Part shown: positions 1 through 5,954 of the stretch, in pieces
Numbering within the stretch: position 1 is the first letter of the stretch
Layout: the number at the start of each line of letters is the position of its first letter
NCBI GenBank assembly: GCA_003526525.1
Contig: DPVV01000212.1
Location: 1-5,954 of the forward strand
Length of the DNA stretch: 5,954 nucleotides
Reading direction: 5' to 3'
Source of the DNA: Lachnoclostridium phytofermentans
GTDB lineage: Bacteria > Bacillota > Clostridia > Lachnospirales > Lachnospiraceae
Notes under the pieces: generated by a model
What the model was told of the DNA's origin: nothing
Seen by the model: the letters and a program-made list of their open reading frames with translations, nothing else
Databases searched by the model: none
Position numbers and translations under genes: made by a program

Positions 1-41
1 TATCAAAAAATAAGTATTGAAATGAAAAGGAGATTATAAGT

Positions 42-584
42 ATGAAAAAGTTTGTATGTAATGTATGTGGTTATGTTCATGAAGGAGATTCCGCTCCTGA
101 AGTATGTCCAATCTGTAAGGCTGGTTCGGACAAGTTTACTGAGCAGTCTAGCGATTTTACATGGGCAGCTGAGCACGTAGTTGGTGTTGCTCAGGGTGTT
201 AGCGAAGATATTCTTAAAGATTTAAGAGATAACTTTACTGGTGAGTGTGCTGAAGTAGGTATGTACCTTGCAATGGCAAGAGTAGCGCATAGAGAAGGTT
301 ACCCAGAAATCGGTTTATACTATGAGAAGGCAGCTTATGAGGAGGCTGATCACGCTTCCAGATTCGCAGAATTACTTGGCGAAGTAGTAACTAACAGCAC
401 AAAGAAGAACCTAGAGTTAAGAGTAGCTGCTGAAAACGGCGCAACAGCTGGTAAGTTTGATCTTGCTAAGCGTGCAAAAGAAGCTAATCTTGATGCTATT
501 CATGACACTGTACATGAGATGGCTAGAGATGAAGCTAGACATGGTAAAGCATTCTTAGGCTTACTTCAGAGATATTTTCAATAA
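42..584 (+). CDS. Reverse rubrerythrin (rubredoxin domain N-terminal; NADH peroxidase-type)
   Basis: This 180-residue cytoplasmic protein is predicted to reduce hydrogen peroxide to water in the oxidative-stress defence of anaerobes, taking electrons from NAD(P)H through a reductase or rubredoxin. Residues 1-35 form a rubredoxin-like iron site with two CxxC pairs (C6/C9 and C22/C25, the second reading CPIC). Residues 55-178 form a ferritin-like four-helix di-iron domain. Its likely ligands are E68 and/or E71 (GECAE), E101 and H104 (EEADH), E131, and E164 and H167 (DEARH). Classical rubrerythrin has the rubredoxin domain at the C-terminus, so this is the reversed type known from clostridia, where it is often annotated as NADH peroxidase. 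The length is normal and the gene looks intact. The ATG start is supported by AAGGAG at 27-32, 9 nt upstream. Only 41 bases of upstream sequence are present, so the promoter and any PerR site cannot be judged. Family assignment is firm; the electron donor is inferred. Confidence 0.95.
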   Translation: MKKFVCNVCGYVHEGDSAPEVCPICKAGSDKFTEQSSDFTWAAEHVVGVAQGVSEDILKDLRDNFTGECAEVGMYLAMARVAHREGYPEIGLYYEKAAYEEADHASRFAELLGEVVTNSTKKNLELRVAAENGATAGKFDLAKRAKEANLDAIHDTVHEMARDEARHGKAFLGLLQRYFQ

Positions 585-605
585 TTAAAACCATGCTTGT
601 TCCCT

Positions 606-635
606 TGGAGTAATACACTCCCCGGTATTCCTCCA
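606..635 (+). other. Imperfect stem-loop downstream of the rubrerythrin gene
   Basis: Bases 606-616 pair with 625-635 (TGGAGTAATAC against GTATTCCTCCA) with one T/C mismatch and an 8-nt loop, starting 22 nt after the rubrerythrin stop codon. The sequence that follows has no run of T, so this is not a convincing terminator by itself; it may protect the 3' end of the message. Two alternative pairings compete: GGAGT 607-611 with ACTCC 617-621, and GAGTAAT 608-614 with ATTACTC 644-650. The pairing is visible in the sequence, but a function is not. Confidence 0.4.
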
Positions 636-729
636 GTTATTAGATTACTCGCCCTCCCTTGGCGAAATATACTATATAATTTTTAGCGCCAGGATATGGC
701 ATGATAAAAATTGTATACTCCCCTATGAA

Positions 730-778
730 AGAAGGCAAGACCTCTATCCCCATGGAAGTCTTGCCTTCTCTTCTTTTT
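730..778 (+). terminator. Intrinsic terminator of the rubrerythrin unit
   Basis: A perfect 12-bp stem (730-741 with 758-769, core GAAGGCAAGAC / GTCTTGCCTTC) closes a 16-nt loop and runs into a T-rich tail, CTTCTTTTTT, ending near 779. This is a textbook Rho-independent terminator on the plus strand. It lies about 145 nt past the rubrerythrin stop, giving that mRNA a long 3' untranslated region, and just upstream of the next promoter, so it insulates the phosphatase gene. There is no matching A-rich stretch on the left arm, so it probably works in one direction only. Confidence 0.88.
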
Positions 779-788
779 TAAACTATAT

Positions 789-817
789 TTGCGCGTTAAT
801 CGTGTCCATGCTATAAT
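789..817 (+). promoter_or_regulatory. Extended -10 sigma-A promoter for the HAD phosphatase
   Basis: A consensus TATAAT at 812-817 is preceded by TG at 809-810 (TGCTATAAT), the extended -10 form. With a 17-nt spacer the -35 position is TTGCGC (789-794), which matches the TTGACA consensus only in its first three bases; an extended -10 can make up for a weak -35. The expected start is near 824, about 33 nt before the ATG at 857. It sits right after the terminator at 730-778, as expected for the start of a new unit. Confidence 0.68.
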
Positions 818-856
818 ACCTAAAACATAAAACAAACTTATTTAGGAGAATTTTAT

Positions 857-1585
857 ATGAAATCATATCGCTATACCACACTACTTTTTGATGCTGATGA
901 TACCTTATTAGATTTTAAAGCATCCGAGCAAGATGCTTTATTTTATATTTTTGAACAAGTTAATGTACCTCTCACTAAGGAAATTCTATCTTTCTACCAT
1001 GAAATTAATCATGGCTTATGGGAAGCTTTTGAAAGAGGTGAAATTTCTCGAAACGAAATTCTGCATACTCGCTTTGTAACAGTATTTGATGCATTACAGA
1101 AACAAGGGATCGCCCCTATGAATCTGACATTTGGAGGAAAACCAATCAATTCTACGGATCTTGAACCACTTTATCAAGCAAAACTTGCATCGGGTCACAA
1201 CTTAATACCTGGGGCAAAAGAATTAATAGAAACTCTTCGCAAAACTCATCGTGTCTATATTGTCTCGAATGGTGTAGCCACTACCCAACATAACCGCTTA
1301 AATGCCTCTGGTTTATTCCCTCTTTTTAAAGACATATTCATATCAGAAATGACCGGATATCAAAAACCACAAGTAGAGTTTTTCCATTATTGCATCGATC
1401 GTATTCCTGATTTTTCTCCTGAAACTACTCTTATTATTGGAGATAGCCTTACTTCAGATATGAAAGGAGGCAATAATATCGGTATTGATACCTGTTGGTT
1501 TAATCCGAGGCAAGAAGAAAAAAGAATTGATGTAACTGTGACTTATGAAATCCATGAGTTAGAGGAACTGTATCTATTTGTATAA
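857..1585 (+). CDS. HAD-superfamily hydrolase, YjjG/YfnB-type nucleotidase
   Basis: This 242-residue cytoplasmic phosphatase belongs to HAD subfamily IA. Motif I is FDADDTLLDF, with nucleophile D12 and acid/base D14. Motif II is S137 in YIVSNG. Motif III is K170 in GYQKP, and motif IV is GDSLTSD with D196 and D201 binding magnesium. Residues about 20-110 form the helical C1 cap that sets substrate choice. Motif I and the overall length match the YjjG/YfnB group. E. coli YjjG removes phosphate from pyrimidine nucleoside monophosphates, including non-canonical ones, so a house-cleaning nucleotidase role is likely; another small phosphorylated substrate is possible. All catalytic residues are present. 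The start is supported by AGGAG at 844-848, 8 nt before the ATG. The gene is alone on its unit, with its own promoter upstream and a strong terminator downstream. The family is secure and the substrate is inferred. Confidence 0.92.
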   Translation: MKSYRYTTLLFDADDTLLDFKASEQDALFYIFEQVNVPLTKEILSFYHEINHGLWEAFERGEISRNEILHTRFVTVFDALQKQGIAPMNLTFGGKPINSTDLEPLYQAKLASGHNLIPGAKELIETLRKTHRVYIVSNGVATTQHNRLNASGLFPLFKDIFISEMTGYQKPQVEFFHYCIDRIPDFSPETTLIIGDSLTSDMKGGNNIGIDTCWFNPRQEEKRIDVTVTYEIHELEELYLFV

Positions 1586-1593
1586 CTTAAGGG

Positions 1594-1624
1594 ATTAGAC
1601 AGCCTCCGACGATGAGGTTCTAAT
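1594..1624 (+). other. Stem-loop just after the HAD phosphatase gene
   Basis: ATTAGA at 1594-1599 pairs with TCTAAT at 1619-1624, and GCCTC at 1602-1606 pairs with GAGGT at 1614-1618 (one G-U), with a two-base CA bulge and a 7-nt loop. It begins 9 nt after the stop codon and has no T tract, so it is not itself a terminator. It may be a 3' stability element. A second weak hairpin follows (GAAAAG 1661-1666 with CTTTTC 1681-1686). No gene was found in 1586-1876; these hairpins and the terminator at 1697-1739 are all it holds. Confidence 0.35.
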
Positions 1625-1696
1625 TTATCCGTAACTTCAATGCAATCTCTTCGTAAACAAGAAAAGGCATGCTTCATGAACTTTTCCCTTATTTAT

Positions 1697-1739
1697 AAAA
1701 AATGAGAACTAAGACTCAGTCCTTAGTTCTCATTTTTTT
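1697..1739. terminator. Bidirectional intrinsic terminator between convergent genes
   Basis: AATGAGAACTAAG (1701-1713) is perfectly complementary to CTTAGTTCTCATT (1722-1734), and the A run at 1697-1700 extends the pairing against the T run up to 1738. The result is a stem of up to 17 bp around an 8-nt loop (1714-1721). On the plus strand it ends in seven T (1733-1739) and stops the phosphatase transcript. Read from the other side the A run becomes a U run, so it can also stop the minus-strand helicase transcript, which ends its coding region 142 nt away. The symmetry fits its position between two converging genes. Confidence 0.92.
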
Positions 1740-1750
1740 CTTTATAAACA

Positions 1751-1770
1751 AGTTAGTTAATAAACTAACT
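1751..1770 (-). other. Short perfect hairpin in the helicase 3' region
   Basis: AGTTAGTT (1751-1758) and AACTAACT (1763-1770) form an 8-bp perfect stem with an AATA tetraloop. On the minus strand it is reached before the strong terminator at 1697-1739 and is followed by TGTTTATAAA, which is only weakly U-rich. It could be an auxiliary terminator or a 3' stability hairpin for the helicase mRNA. The stem is AT-rich and of modest strength. Confidence 0.35.
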
Positions 1771-1876
1771 CTATTGAATTCTTTTTATATTAGTCTCGCA
1801 AAACATTTCTTTCATTCTTGCAAACTAAAATTAATCCAACTAACGCCAAGCTTTAGTGATAAGAATATTTCAAAGA

Positions 1877-3460
1877 TTACTTACGGTTCGCTGGCTCTAT
1901 ATTAATCGATTTACCTTTAATCTTTGATTCCTTCATAACTTGAATGACATCTGCTGCATATTCTCTAGGAACCTCAACAAAGGTATATTTATCGTACATA
2001 TCGATGCTACCAATAAGCTTTCCTGGCATTCCTGTCTCGCCTGCAATCGCACCAAGGATATCACCTGGTCTAATGTTTTGCTTTTTACCAAGATTGATAA
2101 ATAAACGAACCATTCCTTGCTCAGCTCCAGTATCACCAAAGTCAGGAGCTGCCTGTTCTTCTGGTTGGTTATCATTTCCCATCGCCATCTTTAAGAATGC
2201 GGCTGCAACATCAAGAGCAGTATAATCTGACTCATTTAACTTTGTTTCGATTAGGGAAATCATTTTTGATAAATCTTCTGATTCCATTAGCTCATTAATG
2301 CGGTCTAAGATTTTTTCTGCTTTTACAGCTGTTACATCATTAACAGATGGAATAGGCATAACTTTAATCTTAGTTTTACAATAACGCTGGATATCTCTTA
2401 ATTTGTATACTTCTTTTCCAACTACCAAAGTAAATGCACGTCCAGTTCTGCCTGCTCTACCGGTACGTCCGATACGGTGTACATAATATTCTTCATCCTG
2501 TGGTACATCATAATTAAATACTGCTTCCACATCATCCACATCAATACCTCTTGCGGCTACATCGGTAGCAACTAGGATCTCTGCTTTACCGTTACGGAAT
2601 GAACTCATAACACGATCTCTTTGCTGCTGCTTTAAATCACCATGAAGACCTTCTGCAAAAAATCCTCGACTAGATAATGCAGTAACTAATTCATCCACTT
2701 GACGCTTTGTATTACAGAATACTAAGCAACGCTTTGGAGAATACATATCTAACAACCTAGATAATACATCAACCTTATTCTTAGGTCTTACTTCGTAGTA
2801 GTATTGCTCAATCTTTGGAACTGTTAACTCCTTCTTTACTACCTTTACCACAGTAGCATCCTTTTGGTATGTTCTTGCAATCTCCATAATTGGCTGAGGC
2901 ATAGTAGCTGAGAATAATAATGTCTGACGGTCTTCTGGCATTTCCTTTAAGATAGTTTCAATATCTTCACGGAATCCCATGTTTAACATCTCATCCGCCT
3001 CATCTAAAGCTATCATAGAAACCTTATCAAACTTTACTGTTTTTCTTCTCATGTGATCCATAACACGACCTGGTGTACCGATTACAATCTGAACTCCTGC
3101 TTTTAGTGAACGAATCTGTCTCGTAATGTCTTGGCCACCATAAATCGGTATTGCTTTAATCCCATGCATAAACTTTGAGAACTTATGCATCTCCTCAGAT
3201 ACTTGAATTGCAAGCTCTCTTGTTGGGCAAAGTACAACCGCCTGAAGACCTTTTACCTTTGGGTCGATTTTCTGCAATATTGGAATAGAAAATGCAGCAG
3301 TCTTTCCAGTACCAGTCTGAGCCTGACCTACGATATCTTTCCCCTCTAATACAACCGGTATCGCTTGAGCCTGAATCGGTGTCATTTCTTCATAACCAAG
3401 CTCCTCGATTGCTCTAATAATCGGAGTTTGTAACTCCATTTCATCAAATCTAATTGTCAT
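1877..3460 (-). CDS. cshA: DEAD-box ATP-dependent RNA helicase, CshA/CsdA type
   Basis: This 527-residue helicase unwinds short RNA duplexes with ATP and is expected to act in ribosome assembly, mRNA decay and growth in the cold. All core motifs are present: Q motif (F5, Q30), Walker A AQTGTGKT 47-54, PTRELA 79-84, GG 108-109, TPGR 129-132, DEAD 153-156, SAT 184-186, LVFCNTKRQ 246-254, ATDVAARGID 298-307 and HRIGRTGR 328-335. Residues about 375-430 resemble the dimerisation region of CshA and E. coli CsdA. Residues about 448-523 are a DbpA-type, RRM-like RNA-binding domain (MVRLFINLG to KSINIEP). Having both argues for CshA/CsdA rather than DbpA, which lacks the dimerisation part. The basic Arg/Gly-rich tail of many homologues is missing, and the protein stops right after the RNA-binding domain. 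An AAGGA at 3469-3473, 8 nt upstream, supports the ATG. The gene has its own promoter and a long leader. The exact paralogue name is less certain than the family. Confidence 0.95.
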   Translation of the reverse strand: MTIRFDEMELQTPIIRAIEELGYEEMTPIQAQAIPVVLEGKDIVGQAQTGTGKTAAFSIPILQKIDPKVKGLQAVVLCPTRELAIQVSEEMHKFSKFMHGIKAIPIYGGQDITRQIRSLKAGVQIVIGTPGRVMDHMRRKTVKFDKVSMIALDEADEMLNMGFREDIETILKEMPEDRQTLLFSATMPQPIMEIARTYQKDATVVKVVKKELTVPKIEQYYYEVRPKNKVDVLSRLLDMYSPKRCLVFCNTKRQVDELVTALSSRGFFAEGLHGDLKQQQRDRVMSSFRNGKAEILVATDVAARGIDVDDVEAVFNYDVPQDEEYYVHRIGRTGRAGRTGRAFTLVVGKEVYKLRDIQRYCKTKIKVMPIPSVNDVTAVKAEKILDRINELMESEDLSKMISLIETKLNESDYTALDVAAAFLKMAMGNDNQPEEQAAPDFGDTGAEQGMVRLFINLGKKQNIRPGDILGAIAGETGMPGKLIGSIDMYDKYTFVEVPREYAADVIQVMKESKIKGKSINIEPANRK

Positions 3461-3721
3461 TCCTTACTTCCTTTCTAAAACGCACAGAAAGCACCATGCG
3501 CCTATCCACAATGTTATATCGGAAATTTCTACGCAGCATGGTTGACACCGCGTCCTTGGAAACATTTAGAGTATCTCCACTTCTATCTATCTAAACCCGA
3601 TGTATACGCACAAAAAGTGCTGTAAAATTACCATGATCAACTCAATTACCCATTGATTCAGGGTGAATCTTACAACACTCCCTTTTCATTTAGTGTAAAT
3701 GTCTATTCCGATAATACTTCG
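3461..3721 (-). promoter_or_regulatory. Long 5' leader of the DEAD-box helicase mRNA
   Basis: From the promoter at 3728-3756, transcription should start near 3721, leaving about 260 untranslated nucleotides before the helicase ATG. The part nearest the gene (about 3485-3565) is close to 48% GC by hand count, visibly higher than its flanks. It contains a perfect 7-bp pairing, ACCATGC 3493-3499 with GCATGGT 3536-3542, and a weaker competing stem, CGCA 3481-3484 with TGCG 3497-3500. A further hairpin is ACACT 3675-3679 with AGTGT 3692-3696. Long structured leaders are known on cold-induced helicase and cold-shock genes. A regulatory role here is inferred from length, base composition and pairing. 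It matches no riboswitch class I recognise. Confidence 0.5.
3464..3565 (-). CDS. Possible 33-residue Cys-rich upstream ORF in the helicase leader
   Basis: An ATG at 3563-3565 opens 33 codons that end in TAA at 3464-3466, only 3 nt before the helicase ATG. The stop lies just downstream of the helicase Shine-Dalgarno site (3469-3473), which is inside the last codons of the small ORF. It has its own GTGGAG at 3575-3580, 9 nt from the ATG, which is good spacing. The peptide begins MFPRTRCQPCC and ends CFLCVLERK; cysteines are at 7, 10, 11, 25 and 28 (CxxCC and CxxC) and tryptophans at 20 and 24. I do not recognise it. The layout fits a leader peptide translationally coupled to the helicase. Against this, it uses codons uncommon in the neighbours (AGG twice, CGG), and the peptide could simply be a by-product of a structured GC-richer RNA. 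Treat it as a hypothesis. Confidence 0.3.
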   Translation of the reverse strand: MFPRTRCQPCCVEISDITLWIGAWCFLCVLERK

Positions 3722-3727
3722 GGTTGT

Positions 3728-3756
3728 AGTATATCATTAAAAGCTAGTTGCGTCAA
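3728..3756 (-). promoter_or_regulatory. Sigma-A promoter of the DEAD-box helicase gene
   Basis: On the minus strand, TTGACG (3756-3751) is followed after exactly 17 nt by TATACT (3733-3728). Each hexamer differs from consensus at one position. A TG at 3736-3735 makes it an extended -10 as well (TGATATACT). Transcription should begin near 3721. It is the best promoter match I found on either strand in 3461-3950, and it shows that the helicase can be expressed independently of clpB upstream. Confidence 0.75.
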
Positions 3757-3950
3757 GGCGTTTTCCAGAAAGATAAGAACGGAAGGAATAGGCAATTTGA
3801 GCTATTTTAAGCTTTTCTTACCTTATTATATCCAATATTTCACTAGAACATATCTCGAAGACTTCTGTGAACTAGCGTAATAATTCTTCCTCTTTCAGAT
3901 AAATTTCTTTCTTTGATATATTGAATATTTATACTTTTGATATGATTTAC
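3757..3950. other. Gap between clpB and the helicase promoter, no gene seen
   Basis: These 194 bases follow the clpB stop codon. I see no supported gene and no convincing terminator: hairpins here are short and AT-only or imperfect (for example CTAG 3843-3846 with CTAG 3872-3875) and none runs into a T tract on the minus strand. An 8-bp direct repeat, TTTGATAT, occurs at 3912-3919 and 3936-3943. clpB may end by a factor-dependent mechanism or partly read through into the helicase unit. Confidence 0.4.
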
Positions 3951-5954
3951 TTAAGCTTTAACTCTTGCAGTTAACTTATCACCCTCGGTATCAATTAAGA
4001 TGATGTCACCTTCTTTTACCTGGTCACTTAAGATTAATCTAGCACTTAATGTTTCAACATTCTTTTGTAGATATCTCTTTAAAGGACGCGCACCATAGAC
4101 TGGATCATACGCTTTATCAATCACTAGCTGCTTCGCTGTGTCGGTTAATTCTACACGAATACTGCGATTTTCCAGTCTTTTATTTAGATTGGTGAGTAAT
4201 AAATCAACAATACTTCGAATATCTTCCTTATTTAATGGTTTAAATAATATAATCTCATCCAATCGATTTAAAAACTCTGGTCTAAAATGAGCACGCAGAT
4301 CTTCCATTACCATACCCTCTGCCTGTGCACTAATTTCACCTGCTTCATCAATACCGTCTAATAGATAGGTGGAACCAATATTAGATGTCATAATTAAGAT
4401 CGTATTCTTAAAGTCTACAGTACGGCCTGTGGAGTCTGTAATACGTCCATCATCAAGTACCTGTAATAAGATATTAAACACATCCGGGTGAGCTTTCTCA
4501 ATCTCATCAAATAAAACAACCGAATATGGCTTTCTACGAACAGCTTCCGTAAGCTGACCACCCTCATCGTATCCGACATATCCTGGAGGCGCTCCAATTA
4601 GTCTGCTGACAGAATATTTCTCCATATACTCACTCATATCAATACGAACAATATTTTGTTCATTGTCAAATAAGGATTCCGCAAGCGCTTTGGCTAGTTC
4701 TGTTTTACCTACCCCAGTTGGTCCTAGAAATAGGAACGAACCAATTGGTTTACTTGGATCCTTAATACCAGCCTTTGAACGAAGCAGGGCATCCGCAACA
4801 CGTCGTACACCATCTTCTTGACCAATGACTCTTCTTTGAAGCTCCTCGTCAAGATGTAGGGTTTTATTTCGTTCGCTTTCTGTTAGCTTAGCTACCGGAA
4901 TACCTGTCCAACGAGAAACGATACGTGCAATTTCTTCTTCACTAACACTTTCATGAACTAAGGTGTGAGCCTCTTGTTTCACTTTTTCTTCCTCTAATTC
5001 AAGTTGCTTACGAAGACTTGGTAAACGTCCATATTTTAATTCTGCTGCTTTATTTAGGTCATAATTTAATTCTGCATTTTGAATTTCGTTATTAATTCCT
5101 TCCAATTCTTCTCGAAGCTTTTGAACTTTTTCTACCGCAGCTTTTTCATTATCCCACTTTGCCTTTTGAACATTAAAATCTTCTCGAAGTTCTGCTAATT
5201 CTTTTTGTAGACTCAAAAGACGTTCTTTACTTAGTCGATCATCCTCTTTTTTCAGTGCTGCTTCTTCGATTTCCATCTGCATAATACGACGTGAGATATC
5301 ATCTAGTTCGGTTGGCATCGAATCAAGCTCTGTCTTAATTAATGCGCAAGCCTCGTCAACTAAATCAATTGCTTTATCCGGAAGGAAACGGTCAGAAATA
5401 TATCGATTACTTAAAATTGCCGCACTTACTAAAGCAGCATCGGTAATTTTAACACCATGAAATACTTCATAACGCTCTTTTAAACCACGTAGGATAGAGA
5501 TCGTATCTTCAACAGTTGGTTCCTCTACCATGACTGGTTGGAATCTTCTCTCAAGAGCTGCATCCTTTTCAATATACATACGATATTCATTTAAGGTGGT
5601 AGCACCGATACAATGAAGCTCACCACGAGCCAACATAGGTTTTAGCATATTACCAGCATCCATGGCACCGTCGGCCTTTCCTGCACCGACAATCGTATGG
5701 AGCTCATCGATAAAAAGAATAATCTGACCATCGCTGTTTTTTACATCATCAAGAACTGCTTTTAAACGTTCCTCAAACTCTCCTCGATATTTCGCACCTG
5801 CTACTAAAGCACCCATATCAAGAGCAAAAAGACGCTTGTCCTTTAATCCTTCAGGAACATCGCCGCGAACAATACGCTGCGCTAATCCTTCGACTACAGC
5901 GGTTTTACCAACACCTGGTTCACCAATTAACACTGGATTATTCTTCGTCTTACG
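3951..5954 (-). CDS. clpB: ATP-dependent disaggregase ClpB, N-terminus beyond window
   Basis: ClpB is a hexameric AAA+ unfoldase that works with DnaK/DnaJ/GrpE to pull proteins out of aggregates after heat stress. The frame is open to the right edge: 667 residues are visible, beginning RKTKNNPV, against about 860 in full-length ClpB. Roughly 195 residues (the N domain and the start of NBD1) are therefore off the window; the GTG at 5931-5933 is an internal valine codon, not a start. In fragment numbering: Walker A GEPGVGKT 11-18, pore loop KYRGEFEER near 55-63, Walker B ILFIDE 79-84, arginine fingers R136/R137. The coiled-coil middle domain is at about 204-332; its length marks ClpB rather than ClpC. 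Then come NBD2 Walker A GPTGVGKT 411-418, pore loop GYVG 458-461, Walker B VVLFDE 479-484, FLNRLDEI near 561-568 and sensor-2 GARP near 621-624. The C-terminus is intact. The promoter, and any CtsR or HrcA operator, lies outside. Confidence 0.98.
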   Translation of the reverse strand, partial: RKTKNNPVLIGEPGVGKTAVVEGLAQRIVRGDVPEGLKDKRLFALDMGALVAGAKYRGEFEERLKAVLDDVKNSDGQIILFIDELHTIVGAGKADGAMDAGNMLKPMLARGELHCIGATTLNEYRMYIEKDAALERRFQPVMVEEPTVEDTISILRGLKERYEVFHGVKITDAALVSAAILSNRYISDRFLPDKAIDLVDEACALIKTELDSMPTELDDISRRIMQMEIEEAALKKEDDRLSKERLLSLQKELAELREDFNVQKAKWDNEKAAVEKVQKLREELEGINNEIQNAELNYDLNKAAELKYGRLPSLRKQLELEEEKVKQEAHTLVHESVSEEEIARIVSRWTGIPVAKLTESERNKTLHLDEELQRRVIGQEDGVRRVADALLRSKAGIKDPSKPIGSFLFLGPTGVGKTELAKALAESLFDNEQNIVRIDMSEYMEKYSVSRLIGAPPGYVGYDEGGQLTEAVRRKPYSVVLFDEIEKAHPDVFNILLQVLDDGRITDSTGRTVDFKNTILIMTSNIGSTYLLDGIDEAGEISAQAEGMVMEDLRAHFRPEFLNRLDEIILFKPLNKEDIRSIVDLLLTNLNKRLENRSIRVELTDTAKQLVIDKAYDPVYGARPLKRYLQKNVETLSARLILSDQVKEGDIILIDTEGDKLTARVKA

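Noticed and set aside
1702..1905. Plus-strand open frame of 67 codons after the phosphatase gene
   Set aside because: It begins inside the stem of the bidirectional terminator, has no Shine-Dalgarno site, and overlaps the 3' end of the helicase on the other strand.
1944..2225. Plus-strand open frame of 93 codons within the helicase region
   Set aside because: It is a shadow of the helicase C-terminal coding sequence, with no ribosome binding site or family match. The minus-strand frame at 1933-2175 is likewise an out-of-frame shadow.
3542..3570. Perfect TTGACA at 3542-3547 on the plus strand
   Set aside because: With 17-nt spacing the -10 would be TTTAGA, a poor match, and no plus-strand gene follows.
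3496..3594. Plus-strand 32-codon ORF opposite the helicase leader, starting MRLSTMLYRK
   Set aside because: It has no Shine-Dalgarno site and no promoter, and is antisense to the better supported minus-strand upstream ORF. A search for repeats of this stretch elsewhere in the genome would still be worthwhile.
3626..3880. Plus-strand open frame of about 84 codons between clpB and the helicase (TTG at 3653)
   Set aside because: It has no ATG at a sensible position, no ribosome binding site, no recognisable domain, and runs across the minus-strand helicase promoter. A decayed gene remnant cannot be ruled out; a protein search would settle it.
4415..4597. Minus-strand 60-codon frame inside clpB
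   Set aside because: It is an alternative frame of the conserved NBD2 region of clpB, without its own start signals.
5931..5933. GTG as a start codon for a shorter ClpB
   Set aside because: The frame continues upstream to the window edge with the conserved ClpB residues RKTKNNPV just before Walker A, so this is an internal valine.

Overview
The window looks like chromosomal DNA of a low-GC anaerobic Firmicute, most likely a clostridium of the Lachnospiraceae type. The reasons are the AT-rich sequence, strong purine-rich Shine-Dalgarno sites, sigma-A-like promoters, U-tailed hairpin terminators, and a rubrerythrin with its rubredoxin domain at the N-terminus, a form typical of clostridia. The genus is an inference; nothing here fixes it.

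Layout, left to right. (1) 42-584 (+): a reverse rubrerythrin, a peroxide-detoxifying di-iron protein whose promoter lies off the left edge. (2) 585-856: intergenic, with an imperfect hairpin at 606-635, a strong intrinsic terminator at 730-778 and an extended -10 promoter at 789-817 for the next gene. (3) 857-1585 (+): a HAD-superfamily phosphatase of the YjjG/YfnB nucleotidase type. (4) 1586-1876: a convergent intergenic region with a long, symmetric hairpin at 1697-1739 that can stop transcription from both sides. (5) 1877-3460 (-): a 527-residue DEAD-box RNA helicase of the CshA/CsdA type, with a C-terminal DbpA-like RNA-binding domain. (6) 3461-3950: a long intergenic region. It holds a good minus-strand promoter (3728-3756), a predicted untranslated leader of about 260 nt, and a possible 33-codon upstream reading frame that ends 3 nt before the helicase start. 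(7) 3951-5954 (-): clpB, the disaggregase ATPase, cut off at the right edge so that its N-terminal domain and first part of NBD1 are missing.

The genes form separate transcription units, not one operon. Three have stress or quality-control roles: peroxide defence, RNA remodelling and mRNA decay, and protein disaggregation. The fourth is a housekeeping phosphatase. No mobile element, CRISPR array, tRNA or rRNA was seen. The coding genes are ordinary members of known families. The most interesting part is the helicase leader: it is long, richer in GC than its flanks, can form a 7-bp stem, and carries a Cys-rich small ORF with its own Shine-Dalgarno site placed as if for translational coupling.
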